64,000 nt of DNA from Verrucomicrobium sp. BvORR106. Its GTDB lineage: Bacteria; Verrucomicrobiota; Verrucomicrobiia; Verrucomicrobiales; Verrucomicrobiaceae. A model generated the notes under the pieces. It ran no database searches. It saw only the letters and a program-made list of their open reading frames with translations, and was not told the DNA's origin. Shown here in pieces: positions 10,599 to 19,497 of the stretch; positions within the stretch are counted from its first letter, which is position 1; every line of letters starts with the position of its first letter. Made by a program: the position numbers and the translations under genes. The stretch spans positions 1 through 64,000 of the forward strand of contig NZ_BATR01000162.1 in the NCBI RefSeq assembly GCF_000739655.1, in the 5' to 3' direction.

Positions 10599-11594
10599 TC
10601 AGCGCGCCACCATCCCCCGCCACTCACCCGGCGTGGTGCCTTCCCAACCGTGAAAGGCTCGGAAGAAGGAGTTCGAGTCTTCATAGCCCAGCAGAAAGGC
10701 CACGCCACTGAGTTCCACCGTGCTCTGGCGGAGGTAGTGATGCGCCAGTTGCCGCCGGGTATCTTCCACCAGCTTCTGAAAGGTGAGACTGGCCTCACCC
10801 AGCCGACGCTGAAGGGTGCGAGAGCTCATCCCCAGTTCCTGTGCCACGTCCTGGATGGTTGGCCGCCTGCCTGCGAGGGATCGCTTGAGGCAATGCCGCA
10901 CCTGCTCGCCCAGATCCAGCCCTTTGGTTTGCGCCTCCAGTTCGTTGTCCAGCTGCGGCCCCAGGGCGGCGAGCAGTTCCTCGTTGTGGGTCACGAAGGG
11001 CCGGTCGAGATCCCGGTCGCGAAACACCAGGGCATTCCGCCCCGCCTTGTACCGCACCCGACAGCCGAAGTGCTGCTCCAGCAACTCGCGGTTCTGGGCA
11101 TGTCTCGCCAGTTCCAGCCGGAGCGGCACGATCTGCCCGCCCGTCCCCCGACGCCCCACAGAGAGGATCCAGGACAGCGCCACGTCCACCAGCAGCTCGG
11201 GCTCTATTTCCTCTGCCGCCGTGAAGACGAACTCCACCGTTGTTTCCTCCCCTGCCTTCGTCAACCGGATCTGCTCCGGGCAGGTCAGCTGCTTGTACCG
11301 CGCCATCCGCTGCAGCGCGTCCCGGTAGGAACGGCTGCAGACGGCCACCACCGCCGTGGGGTGGTAGCGCTCGATCCGCTCCTCCACTCCCAGCTTCAGG
11401 CCGATGCCCGGGTCCGGGCTCATCTCACCGATGGCCCGGTACAGGGCAAACAGCTCCGCCGTCGTGGCCAGGATCCTCTCCTGATCGAAGAAGCCCGCAG
11501 GCAGCCCCGCCAGCCTCAGCAGAGCCGGAAGCAATAGCCCCTGCTCTGCCAGCCTGGCTGCCAGGAGATTGGAGATGCGGAAGTGCTGGTTCAT
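10599..11594 (-). CDS. AraC-family transcriptional regulator
   Basis: 331 aa. The N-terminal ~200 residues fit the 'arabinose-binding-like' sensor of the OruR/ArgR-type AraC group. The C-terminal ~100 residues carry the double HTH: VAQELGMSSRTLQRRLGE is the first helix-turn-helix, and GVAFLLGYEDSNSFFRAFHGWEG holds the second, with the family hallmark FxRAFxxWxGxTPxxWR. Its ATG overlaps the stop of the upstream dehydrogenase as ATGA, so the two genes are co-transcribed and translationally coupled. It probably controls its own operon through the boxes at 12684-12738. The inducer is unknown. Confidence 0.92.
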   Translation of the reverse strand: MNQHFRISNLLAARLAEQGLLLPALLRLAGLPAGFFDQERILATTAELFALYRAIGEMSPDPGIGLKLGVEERIERYHPTAVVAVCSRSYRDALQRMARYKQLTCPEQIRLTKAGEETTVEFVFTAAEEIEPELLVDVALSWILSVGRRGTGGQIVPLRLELARHAQNRELLEQHFGCRVRYKAGRNALVFRDRDLDRPFVTHNEELLAALGPQLDNELEAQTKGLDLGEQVRHCLKRSLAGRRPTIQDVAQELGMSSRTLQRRLGEASLTFQKLVEDTRRQLAHHYLRQSTVELSGVAFLLGYEDSNSFFRAFHGWEGTTPGEWRGMVAR

Positions 11595-12645
11595 GAATTC
11601 AGCGAGGCCATGTCGATCACGAAACGGTAACGCACGTCCTGCTTCAGGAGACGCTCCCAGGCTTCGTTGATCTTCTGCATGGGGATGAGTTCGATGTCCG
11701 ACACGATCTGATGCTTGGCGCAGAAGTCCAGCATCTCCTGCGTCTCCGCGATGCCACCGATGGCTGAGCCGGAGAAGTTGCGGCGCGGCAGCAGCAGGTT
11801 AAAGGCCGCCACTGGCAGCGGTTCCTCCGGCGCGCCCACCAGCGTGAGGGTGCCATCCAGCTTGAGCAGACTGAGGTAAGCATTGATGTCGTGCTGGGCG
11901 GACACCGCATCCAGGATGAAGTCAAAGCTGCCCGTGTGCTTGGCCATGGCATTGGCATCCTTGGACACCACCACCTCATGCGCCCCCAGGCGGAGACCGT
12001 CCTCAATCTTGTTGGGCGAGGTGGTGAAGAGCACCACATGCGCCCCAAAGGCGCGGGCAAACTTCACACCCATATGTCCCAGGCCGCCCAGCCCCACCAC
12101 GCCCACTTTCTGGCCCGGGCCCACCTTCCAGTGGCGCAGGGGTGAGTAGGTGGTGATGCCAGCGCACAGCAGCGGAGCCGTCGCTGCAAGATCCAAGCCC
12201 TCCGGCACCCGCAGCACAAAGGCCTCATCCACCACGATGCTGGTGGAGTAGCCCCCGAACGTGTGCCCGCCCAGGATCTTGTCTTCGCCGTTGTAGGTGA
12301 AGGTGGGGTACGACAGGCAGTACTGCTCCTGACCTGCCCGGCAGTTGTCGCACTTCCCGCAGGAGTCCACCATGCATCCCACAGCCGTGAGATCGCCCGT
12401 CTTGAACTTTTCCACCTCGGCCCCACCCGCGTCACCCGGCCGACGATTTCGTGCCCCGGCACGCAGGGGTAGATGGTGTTTTTCCATTCATTCCGGGCCT
12501 GGTGCAGGTCCGAGTGGCAAACGCCGCAGTAGAGAATTTCCATCTCCACGTCCCAGGGCCCCGGCTCCCGGCGGGCGATGTTGTGGGAACCAAGAGCACT
12601 GGCGGCGGACTGCGCAGCAAAGGCGTGAACTGAGTTGGTTTTCAT
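11591..12645 (-). pseudogene. Zinc-dependent NAD(P) alcohol dehydrogenase, broken by a single-base frameshift
   Basis: Two overlapping frames encode one medium-chain dehydrogenase of the YahK/cinnamyl-alcohol type. The first frame, from the ATG at 12645, gives MKTNSVHAFAAQ, the catalytic-zinc Cys in CGVCHSDLH, and GHEIVGRVTRVG. The second continues with EVEKFKTGD, the structural-zinc cluster CGKCDNC...C and the Rossmann motif GLGGLGHMG, to the end. The frames join at a run of four C (12421-12424, G on the coding strand). One more G would restore a 351-aa protein of normal length. This is either a true recent frameshift or a homopolymer read error. The downstream AraC gene starts within its stop codon. 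Confidence 0.85.
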
Positions 12646-12683
12646 GTTCACCACCGTAGCCTGCCGCCCCTTTTTTATCACTA

Positions 12684-12738
12684 GCAGGACGCGCCACACC
12701 ACTTGCAAAACGCGCCAGATGTTTTTGGCGTGTTTTGC
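12684..12738. promoter_or_regulatory. Putative AraC-type operator: three 13-bp boxes at 21-bp spacing
   Basis: Boxes GCAGGACGCGCCA (12684-12696) and GCAAAACGCGCCA (12705-12717) are direct repeats. A third, TGGCGTGTTTTGC (12726-12738), is the inverted form of GCAAAACACGCCA. Starts are exactly 21 bases apart, which is two helical turns. The array lies 39-93 bases upstream of the dehydrogenase start. A TGATAA element sits between it and the start on the coding strand and could be a -10. This is the classic layout for AraC-family activators, and an AraC gene is the second gene of this operon. Binding is inferred. Confidence 0.62.
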
Positions 12739-12801
12739 GGCAGCGCAATGACAACGGCAACCAACTCAACCTGAGCCATTTATCAACAACCCCTCCGCTG
12801 C

Positions 12802-12865
12802 CTGAGACGACCGGACTACTCCTGACGCCGCCTCAGGGGTAGTCCGATGGTCCCCATCGGCTCAG
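12802..12865. repeat. REPIN (inverted pair of GTAG-headed REP hairpins)
   Basis: A minus-strand REP (12802-12819, partly eroded) and a plus-strand REP (12839-12865) face each other across a 19-base spacer. Each unit has the form GTAGTCCG, a short palindromic hairpin, then CGGCTCAG or a close variant. The plus-strand unit has hairpin CCGATGGTCCCCATCGG. The same units recur at 12955, 26796, 26842, 36183 and 36317. Confidence 0.75.
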
Positions 12866-12954
12866 TCGCTGAAAGGGACACTCGGACAAAGACCAGAGCA
12901 CGGCCAGGCCGGCCAGCAGGTTCGCGGATATCACACATTTGTCCCCTCCGCTGC

Positions 12955-12981
12955 CTGAGCCGGTCGGGACGACCGGACTAC
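12955..12981 (-). repeat. Single REP element
   Basis: Read on the minus strand, this is GTAGTCCGG, hairpin GGTCGTCCCGACC, then CGGCTCAG. It ends just downstream of the FMN reductase stop. The following bases (GACGCCGCCTCAGG) repeat the spacer of the REPIN at 12802-12865, so it may be half of a second REPIN. Confidence 0.72.
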
Positions 12982-12994
12982 ACCCGACGCCGCC

Positions 12995-13552
12995 TCAGGA
13001 GTCATTCGCCAGCGCCTTGCAGCACTCTCGCACTGCCTCCACTGGCACCTCATCATAGAACACCGTCCCTTCCTGCGCATACACCATGCCCACCTGCTCC
13101 AGCCCCAGGTAGTCGCAGAAGCTGCCGAAGGCCGCCTGGATGACCTCGTTTGGCCGCGGGGCATAGCCTGTGGTGAGAAACGCCACCTTCCGCCCCCGCA
13201 ACCGGCGGCCCAGATCCTTGCGGGAGTACAGCAGGTCCGTGAATCGATCGATGAACTGCTTCATCGGTGCCGAGTAAGAGTACCAATACACGGGCGTGGC
13301 GAACACGATCAGCGGTGCCTCCACCATCTGCTCGATGATGCCAATGAAGTCATCGTCGGAGTACTGCTGACTGTAGGAAAACGGCGCTATCCTCACCTGA
13401 TTGAGATCCACCACCTCGCAGGGGAGGCTCTCAAAGAGTCGCTGCAAGGCACGGGCCGTGTTGCCCTCGCTCCGCGCACTGCCGAGGATGGCCAAAGCCG
13501 GTGCAGCAACCGAAGTGCGCAACGTTGAAGATGATGTCAGTTCTGTATTCAT
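12995..13552 (-). CDS. NADPH-dependent FMN reductase / flavodoxin-fold oxidoreductase
   Basis: 185 aa. The flavodoxin-like FMN phosphate loop is GSARSEGNT (about residues 24-32), and the second flavin-contacting block is FATPVYWYSYSAPMKQFIDR. Both match the NAD(P)H:flavin/quinone reductase superfamily (PF03358/PF12682). It is likely cytoplasmic and reduces flavin, quinones or similar acceptors. It lies on the same strand as the neighbouring reductases and dehydrogenase, but REP elements separate it from the dehydrogenase, so it is probably transcribed on its own. The AT-rich stretch at 13598-13615 upstream may hold its promoter. Confidence 0.87.
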   Translation of the reverse strand: MNTELTSSSTLRTSVAAPALAILGSARSEGNTARALQRLFESLPCEVVDLNQVRIAPFSYSQQYSDDDFIGIIEQMVEAPLIVFATPVYWYSYSAPMKQFIDRFTDLLYSRKDLGRRLRGRKVAFLTTGYAPRPNEVIQAAFGSFCDYLGLEQVGMVYAQEGTVFYDEVPVEAVRECCKALANDS

Positions 13553-13651
13553 AAATTCAAACAGGGATCAATGATTCCAAGCCGGCAGCCGCCGGCATAT
13601 ATATTTCCTATAACCTCCAGCCCAGTAGAGGCCCGCGCATGACCTTGCCGA

Positions 13652-14932
13652 CTATCTTCCACCCAACTTCTCGACCTTCTTGAAGAGATGGGCTCTCATG
13701 CCCGGGTCATCGGCCAGACCGGCGGCCCGCAGGCAGGCCTCACGAGCCTCCCCAGTCCGCCCCAGGATCTCCAGCACATGGCCGCGGGCCGCCCAGTAGG
13801 GCTGATAGTCTGCCACGCGTCCCTCAGGCAAAAGGTCCAGCGCCGCCAAGGCAGCATCCGCCTTGCCCACCTGGGCCAGAGCCACCGCCCTCCCCACCAT
13901 GGCACCGATGCCGGGTGTGAGTTGGACCAGCCCCTCGTAGAGCAGCAGAATCTCCTCCCAATCCAGACTGCCCGTATGGGCCCGGCTGGCGTGGATGGAC
14001 TGGATGGCCGCCTCCAGTTGATAGCGCCCCAGTTTCTTGAAACCCGATGCCCGCCGCAGCAACTCCTCCGCCTCGGTCATCAACGGTCGTGACCAGAGTG
14101 AGGTGTCCTGCTCATCCAGCGGCACAAAGTTCCCCTCCCCATCATACCGCGCGGCACAGCGCGCCTCACAGTGCAGCATGAGCGCCAGCAACCCCAGCGC
14201 CTCCGGCTCCTGCGGCATGAGCTGCACCAGGGTGCGCCCCAGATGAATCGCCTCCCATGCCAGCCCATGCTGAGTGGACCCCGCTTCCAGCAGGCTTTCC
14301 CAACCGGTCGTGTACGCCGCATAGATCGCATCCAGCACAAAGGAGAGCCGCTCCTCCCATTCCGGCGGGTCCGGCACCCGGAAGGCGATGCCTGCATCGC
14401 GGATCTTGTTCTTGGCTCGAACCAAACGCTGGCTCATGGTGGCGGGAGACACGAGGAAGGCAGAGGCAATCCGTGCCGCATCCACCCCCAGCACCACTTG
14501 CAGCATGAGCGGCGTGCGCACCGCGGGATCGATCGCCGGATGGCCGCAGACGAAGAGCAGCTTCAGACGTTCATCCGGGAAGGGATCACCTGCGTCGGCC
14601 ACCGTGCGCACTTCCTCCGCCAGTTGTTGCAAGTGGGCCTCGGAGTTCTGCTTCACCCGCTGATGACGTATCGCATCCGTGATCCGGTTGCCCGCCACCC
14701 GCAACAGCCACGCCTCCGGCTTCTGCGGCACCCCGTCGCGGGGCCAGCGCTCCAGCGCCGTAGCCAGCGCATCGCTCAGGGCATCCTCTGCCCCTGCCAC
14801 GTCCCGGGTACGGGCTGCGAGATAAGCCAGCAGCCGGCCATAGGACTGTCGCACGAGGGCATCGATGGTTCGATGAGCCTTCTCATCGAGCACTCCTGGC
14901 ACTGCGGCAGGTGATGGGTCAGACACGTCCAT
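13652..14932 (-). CDS. ECF sigma factor of the ECF42 type with C-terminal TPR-like domain
   Basis: 426 aa from the ATG at 14932; an in-frame TTG at 14944 would add four residues. Sigma region 2 spans about 17-85 (RQSYGRLLAYLAARTRDVAG, then AWLLRVAGNRITDAIRHQRV). The family-specific linker FPDERLKLLFVCGHPAID follows, then region 4 (IASAFLVSPATMSQRLVRAK). After about residue 185 comes a long helical extension with DAIYAAY and TPR-like helices, characteristic of ECF42. The gene follows its DGPF/YCII partner by about 20 bases. This family is known for lacking a classical anti-sigma factor, with the C-terminal extension and DGPF proteins as likely control elements. Its target genes are not identifiable here. 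Confidence 0.9.
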   Translation of the reverse strand: MDVSDPSPAAVPGVLDEKAHRTIDALVRQSYGRLLAYLAARTRDVAGAEDALSDALATALERWPRDGVPQKPEAWLLRVAGNRITDAIRHQRVKQNSEAHLQQLAEEVRTVADAGDPFPDERLKLLFVCGHPAIDPAVRTPLMLQVVLGVDAARIASAFLVSPATMSQRLVRAKNKIRDAGIAFRVPDPPEWEERLSFVLDAIYAAYTTGWESLLEAGSTQHGLAWEAIHLGRTLVQLMPQEPEALGLLALMLHCEARCAARYDGEGNFVPLDEQDTSLWSRPLMTEAEELLRRASGFKKLGRYQLEAAIQSIHASRAHTGSLDWEEILLLYEGLVQLTPGIGAMVGRAVALAQVGKADAALAALDLLPEGRVADYQPYWAARGHVLEILGRTGEAREACLRAAGLADDPGMRAHLFKKVEKLGGR

Positions 14933-14953
14933 GGCCGGTGGCAATACGGGTGA

Positions 14954-15328
14954 TCAGGCAGTCTTTGCCGCCGGGCTGCCAACAGAGAAATGCGACCCCA
15001 TGAGCGGCCGCACCTCCACCGAGGCAAAGGCCGCCGCCGGATGACGCGCCGCCCACTCCAGTGCCGTGTCCAGATCCGGCACATCGATGATGCCGAAGCC
15101 CGCCAGGAACTCCTTGGACTCGGCGTACGGGCCGTCATGCACCTGGCGCTGGCCATCCCGCACCCGTACGGTCGTGGCCGCCAGGGGCGACTCCAGCCCA
15201 GCGCCCCCCACAAAAATACCCGCCGCCTGCAGTGCCTGGCCATAGGCCCTGCCCGCGGCCAGCACTGCCGCGTCATCGCGACGGTCAAAAACTTCCTGAG
15301 ATTGATGAACAAGCAGTGCGTACTTCAT
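14954..15328 (-). CDS. DGPF/YCII-family protein, partner of the ECF42 sigma factor
   Basis: 124 aa from the ATG at 15328 (MKYALLVHQSQEVF). An upstream in-frame start would add 14 residues that do not fit the family. The DGPYAESKEFLAGFGII block is the 'DGPF' motif of PF03795 (YCII-related) proteins, small alpha/beta-barrel dimers nearly always found next to ECF42 sigma genes. It is the first gene of a two-gene operon, with the sigma gene directly downstream. The biochemical role is unknown. Regulation of, or by, the sigma factor is an inference from this conserved pairing. Confidence 0.9.
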   Translation of the reverse strand: MKYALLVHQSQEVFDRRDDAAVLAAGRAYGQALQAAGIFVGGAGLESPLAATTVRVRDGQRQVHDGPYAESKEFLAGFGIIDVPDLDTALEWAARHPAAAFASVEVRPLMGSHFSVGSPAAKTA

Positions 15329-15535
15329 GTGATGTTTCGGTAGAGTTTGAGTGGAGGCGGACCAGTTCATCTGACCGCGCTACACAGGGATGACGACTCA
15401 CCGGAAGGCATTTCGACAATTGGGAAAAAGAATACTCGGGCGGTCGAAGAAACACGAGACGCCAGTGCCAAGGGCTCTCCACCGGGTCAACCTTCCCCGT
15501 GCCCAGAGTAGCAATAGCCGAGTCTCTTGTCAGCC

Positions 15536-15656
15536 GGTCGAAGCTCTTCCTCGAAGAGGATTCGGCTCCAAGCCCAACGTTGACGAGCTTCCAGCGAGTC
15601 TACGGTGGGTAAGAGAGAGACGAGGTCTACTCCGAAGGAGTTGTGGCGGTCTGACC
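15536..15656 (+). repeat. Dispersed repeat family A, copy 1
   Basis: Carries GTTGACGAGCTTCCAGCGAG followed by TCTACG, and CTACTCCGAAGGAGTTG with GGCGGTC(T/C)GA, as in the copies at 31174-31299 and 34517-34595. It falls in the 430-base gap between the DGPF gene and the next sigma factor. It makes a spurious N-terminal extension (PNVDELPASLRW) to the sigma frame, which is why that start was placed downstream. Confidence 0.78.
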
Positions 15657-15758
15657 TGCTGCCCCGCTCCAATCCCCTTTCCCAAAAATATTCCGGCAAA
15701 ACTCCGCCCCTTTGGCGGCTATCTCTATGGGAGCCTGGCTCCCCCTGCCCTTCCCCCT

Positions 15759-16313
15759 ATGCCACCGCCTTCAGCTTCACCATCGCCCACCCCGGATCCG
15801 CATGGGCAGTTCCTGCGTCTCCTAGCCGAGCACCAGGCGGGCCTGCACACGTTCATCCGCGCCATGTTGCCCTCCCGTGAAGACGCCTCCGCCGTGCTGC
15901 AGGATGTGCTGGTGGTGCTGTGGCAGAAGTTCGACTCGGCACAAGACTTCAAAAAATGGGCCTATGGCGTGGCCCGGCTGGAAGTGCTCAAGCATCTCCA
16001 GAAACTTCGTCGAGATCGACACGTGTTTGACGACGACCTGGTGAATCAGCTCGCGGATGAGTCCCTCACGCATCAGGAGCGCCACCTGACCCAGCAGGAT
16101 GCCCTGGAGGGCTGCCTACAGAAGCTGCCCGCCGCTCAACGAGAGCTTGTGCTGAGCGCCTATACCAAAGGCACCCGCATGGATGATCTGGCCCAGCAGC
16201 GTGGCCAGTCCCCCATGGCCCTCTACAAGATGCTGCACCGCACCCGCCAGCTCCTGCTGGAGTGCGTCCGCCGCTCCATGACCCGGGGAGAGGAAGGCCC
16301 CCACCTCGCATGA
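15759..16313 (+). CDS. Short RNA polymerase sigma factor (Rhodopirellula/Verrucomicrobium type)
   Basis: 184 aa from the ATG at 15759. The open frame extends upstream, but that part is repeat A. Region 2 is LLAEHQAGLHTFIRAMLPSR followed by AVLQDVLVVLWQKFD and WAYGVARLEVLKHLQKLRRD. Region 4 is LEGCLQKLPAAQRELVLSAY followed by the HTH MDDLAQQRGQSPMALYKMLHR. Its stop overlaps the next start as ATGA, so it is coupled to the one-TM regulator. In Planctomycetes and Verrucomicrobia such sigma/anti-sigma-like pairs head operons of exported proteins, and here the pair heads a cytochrome and dehydrogenase operon that it may autoregulate. Confidence 0.88.
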   Translation: MPPPSASPSPTPDPHGQFLRLLAEHQAGLHTFIRAMLPSREDASAVLQDVLVVLWQKFDSAQDFKKWAYGVARLEVLKHLQKLRRDRHVFDDDLVNQLADESLTHQERHLTQQDALEGCLQKLPAAQRELVLSAYTKGTRMDDLAQQRGQSPMALYKMLHRTRQLLLECVRRSMTRGEEGPHLA

Positions 16314-17317
16314 CCCAGCCTACTCCCCCCACCTCTGACTGGCTGGATCTCATGCAGCGCTACATGACCGGCCAGACCTCGCAAGAGGAAACAACCATCC
16401 TGCAAAACGCGCTAAAGGCGGATGCAGCCCTGCGCACGCTCTATCTGGATCTCGTCCACCTTGATCTCGCCCTCAGCGCCACCGCGGATGCCACCTCCTT
16501 CATGACGCGAGCCGAACCGTCCCCGATACCGCTCCCCGCCCCGACCTCCCTCACCCGATCTCCCTGGCGGCAATGGCGCCCACTGGCCACGGCCGCCGCC
16601 GCCGGGCTCATGCTGGGACTCTTCAGTGCCACGCTCGTATGGGCCTATGTTTCTCCCAATCCGCGCCAAAAGGGCATCACGCTGTTCGTCGAGGGCTTTG
16701 AGCCAGCAAGCGACGTGCAGGCCCGGCTGCGCCATCCCGAGTTGAAGACGCCGCCCGGCCTCCCCACCACCATCGATCTCTGGACTGGCGATGACGCCCA
16801 GATAGTGACCGCCGAGCACGATGTCTCGCCCCGCGGTGGACGTCACATGCTCCGCTTCAACAGCGCCACTCACTCCGGGGAGGACGCCAAGCGCAGCGCC
16901 TGGGGCGATGTTTATCGTCTGGTGGATGTGAGGAATCTGGTAAAAGACACCCAGTCCCTCCTGCGCCTCACTGCCAGCTTCAACGCCCCCCCTTACCCAG
17001 AGAATGAGGAATACCTCTGCAGCGTGGAACTGTGCACGCTGGAGACCAATCCCAACGAAGCCCCGCAACCACTCACGCTGCCCTGGGTGCGGGAAAACGG
17101 GTCTGCCACGGCATTGAGAAAGTTCCCGCTCAAGGGCAACCTCACCTGGAAGAGTACCAACGTGGAAGTCTCCATCACGCCCCAGACCCAGTATGTGCTG
17201 GTGCATCTGGCCGTCCTCCGCACCAAGCCCTATGCGCCAGATGGTCCGGTGCAGTTTGGCACCCACTATGTGGACAACGTGAAGCTCCAGGTCATTTCCC
17301 AGAACCCCACACCGTGA
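16310..17317 (+). CDS. One-TM regulatory (FecR/anti-sigma-like) protein
   Basis: 335 aa from the ATG at 16310 inside the sigma stop codon. The N-terminal ~80 residues are cytoplasmic and helical (LMQRYMTGQTSQEETTILQN), the pattern of zinc-less anti-sigma domains that follow this sigma type. One TM segment lies at about 100-122 (TAAAAGLMLGLFSATLVWAY). The remaining ~210 residues would be periplasmic and beta-rich, like a jelly-roll or LamG-like sensor: GGRHMLRFN, RLVDVRNLV, YVDNVKLQV. It probably holds the sigma factor inactive until an outside signal arrives, but this is inferred from context. Its stop overlaps the next start as GTGA. Confidence 0.8.
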   Translation: MTQPTPPTSDWLDLMQRYMTGQTSQEETTILQNALKADAALRTLYLDLVHLDLALSATADATSFMTRAEPSPIPLPAPTSLTRSPWRQWRPLATAAAAGLMLGLFSATLVWAYVSPNPRQKGITLFVEGFEPASDVQARLRHPELKTPPGLPTTIDLWTGDDAQIVTAEHDVSPRGGRHMLRFNSATHSGEDAKRSAWGDVYRLVDVRNLVKDTQSLLRLTASFNAPPYPENEEYLCSVELCTLETNPNEAPQPLTLPWVRENGSATALRKFPLKGNLTWKSTNVEVSITPQTQYVLVHLAVLRTKPYAPDGPVQFGTHYVDNVKLQVISQNPTP

Positions 17318-19497
17318 TCAGGTTCCTCCCCAGCATCGCGATCATCGTCGCCAGCACGGCCCTCTGGACGGCCGCCGCCACCACCGCAGCAGAAGTCTGC
17401 GCCGAGGTTCCCGCCTACGAGCGCCTGCGCAAGGCAGGCACCCCGCTCCAGCCAGCCGAGGCCGGAGCCCTGCTCTATTCCGAACTGTCATGCGCCGCCT
17501 GTCATGAACCTGCGGCAGCATCATCCTCTGCCCCCGCCAAATCCTTGCGCTGGAAGGCCGGCCCTGACCTCTCCGCTGCAGGCGACCGTCTGCGCGCCAC
17601 CTGGCTGCGCCAGTACCTCATGGACCCCTCCGCGGTCAAATCTGGCACCACCATGCCGGACTTGCTGTCCGGCATGAATGCCCCTCAACGTGCCGAGACA
17701 GTGGAGGATCTCACCCACTACCTCATGGGCCTGCGTCCCAAACAACGTCGCAACGTGGAGCCCATTGTTGGCTCCTCGAAGACGGGCAAAACCGTCTTCG
17801 AGACCATCGGCTGCGTGGCCTGTCATGGCACCCATCTGCCGACGAATCTGGGTGAAAAATACGCACCGGGAGCACTGGCCAAGTTCCTCATGAGCCCCCT
17901 AACGGTGCGCCCCTCCGGCCGCATGCCGGATCAGCGCTTGGGCAAAAAGGACGCCGCTCATCTGGCCGCCTACCTCGCTCCGGCTCCCCCACCCGCTGAG
18001 CCTCCCTTTGAGCAGGACACCGCCCGGGCACAGCGTGGCCGGAAGGCCTACCACTCCCTGGGCTGCGTCTCCTGCCATGGCAAACCTGCTGAAGACCGCC
18101 CCGTGCCGCCTCTTGCCGATTTCCATCAGGGCTGCCTCGCCCCCGCGGACTCTCAAACCGCAGGCGTGCCCAAGTACACACTCAGTGAGGAGCAGCGTGA
18201 GGCCCTGCGCGCCTCCATCACCACCTCCCGCACGGCTCCGGCTGAGCAGGACCCGAAGGCCGCCATCCGGCATCTCCTGCTCCAGCGCAACTGCATCGCC
18301 TGCCACACCCGCGACGATCTGGGCGGCCCCACACCTGAGGTGGCCGGGCATTTCCACTCCACCAAGGACGATCTGGGAGATCTGGGTCGGCTCCCTCCTC
18401 CCCTGGATGGCGTGGGGCGCAAGTTTCAGCGAACCGCGCTGGAAAGCGTCCTCCGCGGCAGGGACCTCGTCCGCACCTACATGCGGGTGAAGATGCCAGA
18501 CTTCGGCGATGACTTGGCCAAACATCTGCCCGACCTACTGGCCAAGGCGGACGCCCAGGCTAAGGAACCACGGTATGCCCTGCACAGGGAAAAGAACCCA
18601 GACCTCACCGGTCGCGCCGAATGGGGCCGGGAGCTCGTCGGCACCGGGGGCTACGCCTGCATCGTCTGTCATGATATCAATGGCCAGCCCTCGCTGGGCA
18701 TCGGTGCCTATGATCTGGCGCAGATGCCCAAGCGCCTGCGCCCAGAGTGGATGAGAGATTTTCTTCTGAACCCCGCAGGCTTCGCCACCGGCACGCGCAT
18801 GCCCCCCTTCTGGCCCCAGGGCAAGCCCATGAACCCCGCGCTGGCGGGCGGCACCGCGGAACGCCAGATCGACAGCATCCGCCGTTATCTCCTCGAGGTG
18901 GATGAGAGCCTGCCCCCACCCGGCATGGCGGACCGGGCCACGCACCTGCTCACTCCGGAGCAGAAGCCGCTGGTCTTCCGCACCTTTTTGAAAGGCACCG
19001 GCACCCACGCCATCGCCGTGGGATTCCCCGGTGGCATGAACGCCGCCTTCGACGCGCTGCAGGTACGCTGGTCCATGGCCTGGCGCGGGAAGTTCCTGGA
19101 CGCCGATGGCACCTGGAATCAACGCTACGTAAAGATGGAGCAACCGCTGGGCGAGTCCCTGGTGAGGCTGGATGAGGCAGGCATCCTCACCCTGCCCCAG
19201 GATCCCGGCGCGAAGCCGGAGTTCCGTGGCTACCACCTCACCCAGGAGGGTGTCCCCGTGTTCGAGTACCAGTTGGGGCCGTTGCAGATCGAAGATCGCC
19301 TGGAGCCTCTTGCATCGGGCGGCTTGGTGCGCCGTCTGGATGTTCGAGGTCCCACTCCACCCGTGCCCGTGCAGTTTCACGCCAAACCGCCCGCGGGCAT
19401 GAAGATACGTGTCGCCTCGGGAGGCGCGGACACTTCGCCGATCATGCTGCAATTCCACGAAGGCACGGCGACCCTCACGGAGGAAATCAGATGGTAG
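17314..19497 (+). CDS. Exported five-haem c-type cytochrome
   Basis: 727 aa from a GTG at 17314 that overlaps the previous stop. A signal peptide follows (IRFLPSIAIIVASTALWTAA). Five CxxCH haem-binding motifs are present, at about residues 60 (CAACH), 167 (CVACH), 251 (CVSCH), 327 (CIACH) and 449 (CIVCH). Several have distal Met ligands in the form G(T/R)xMP. The last ~180 residues lack haem sites and are beta-rich (AIAVGFPGGMNAAFDALQVR), like the tails of Verrucomicrobial membrane-bound dehydrogenase cytochromes. It should carry electrons in the periplasm, most simply from the propeller protein encoded next, whose start overlaps its last codons. Confidence 0.9.
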   Translation: MIRFLPSIAIIVASTALWTAAATTAAEVCAEVPAYERLRKAGTPLQPAEAGALLYSELSCAACHEPAAASSSAPAKSLRWKAGPDLSAAGDRLRATWLRQYLMDPSAVKSGTTMPDLLSGMNAPQRAETVEDLTHYLMGLRPKQRRNVEPIVGSSKTGKTVFETIGCVACHGTHLPTNLGEKYAPGALAKFLMSPLTVRPSGRMPDQRLGKKDAAHLAAYLAPAPPPAEPPFEQDTARAQRGRKAYHSLGCVSCHGKPAEDRPVPPLADFHQGCLAPADSQTAGVPKYTLSEEQREALRASITTSRTAPAEQDPKAAIRHLLLQRNCIACHTRDDLGGPTPEVAGHFHSTKDDLGDLGRLPPPLDGVGRKFQRTALESVLRGRDLVRTYMRVKMPDFGDDLAKHLPDLLAKADAQAKEPRYALHREKNPDLTGRAEWGRELVGTGGYACIVCHDINGQPSLGIGAYDLAQMPKRLRPEWMRDFLLNPAGFATGTRMPPFWPQGKPMNPALAGGTAERQIDSIRRYLLEVDESLPPPGMADRATHLLTPEQKPLVFRTFLKGTGTHAIAVGFPGGMNAAFDALQVRWSMAWRGKFLDADGTWNQRYVKMEQPLGESLVRLDEAGILTLPQDPGAKPEFRGYHLTQEGVPVFEYQLGPLQIEDRLEPLASGGLVRRLDVRGPTPPVPVQFHAKPPAGMKIRVASGGADTSPIMLQFHEGTATLTEEIRW

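Noticed and set aside
15390-15758. A 123-residue N-terminal extension of the second sigma factor
   Set aside because: The stretch is dispersed repeat A plus a Pro-rich leader. The sigma domain begins after the ATG at 15759.
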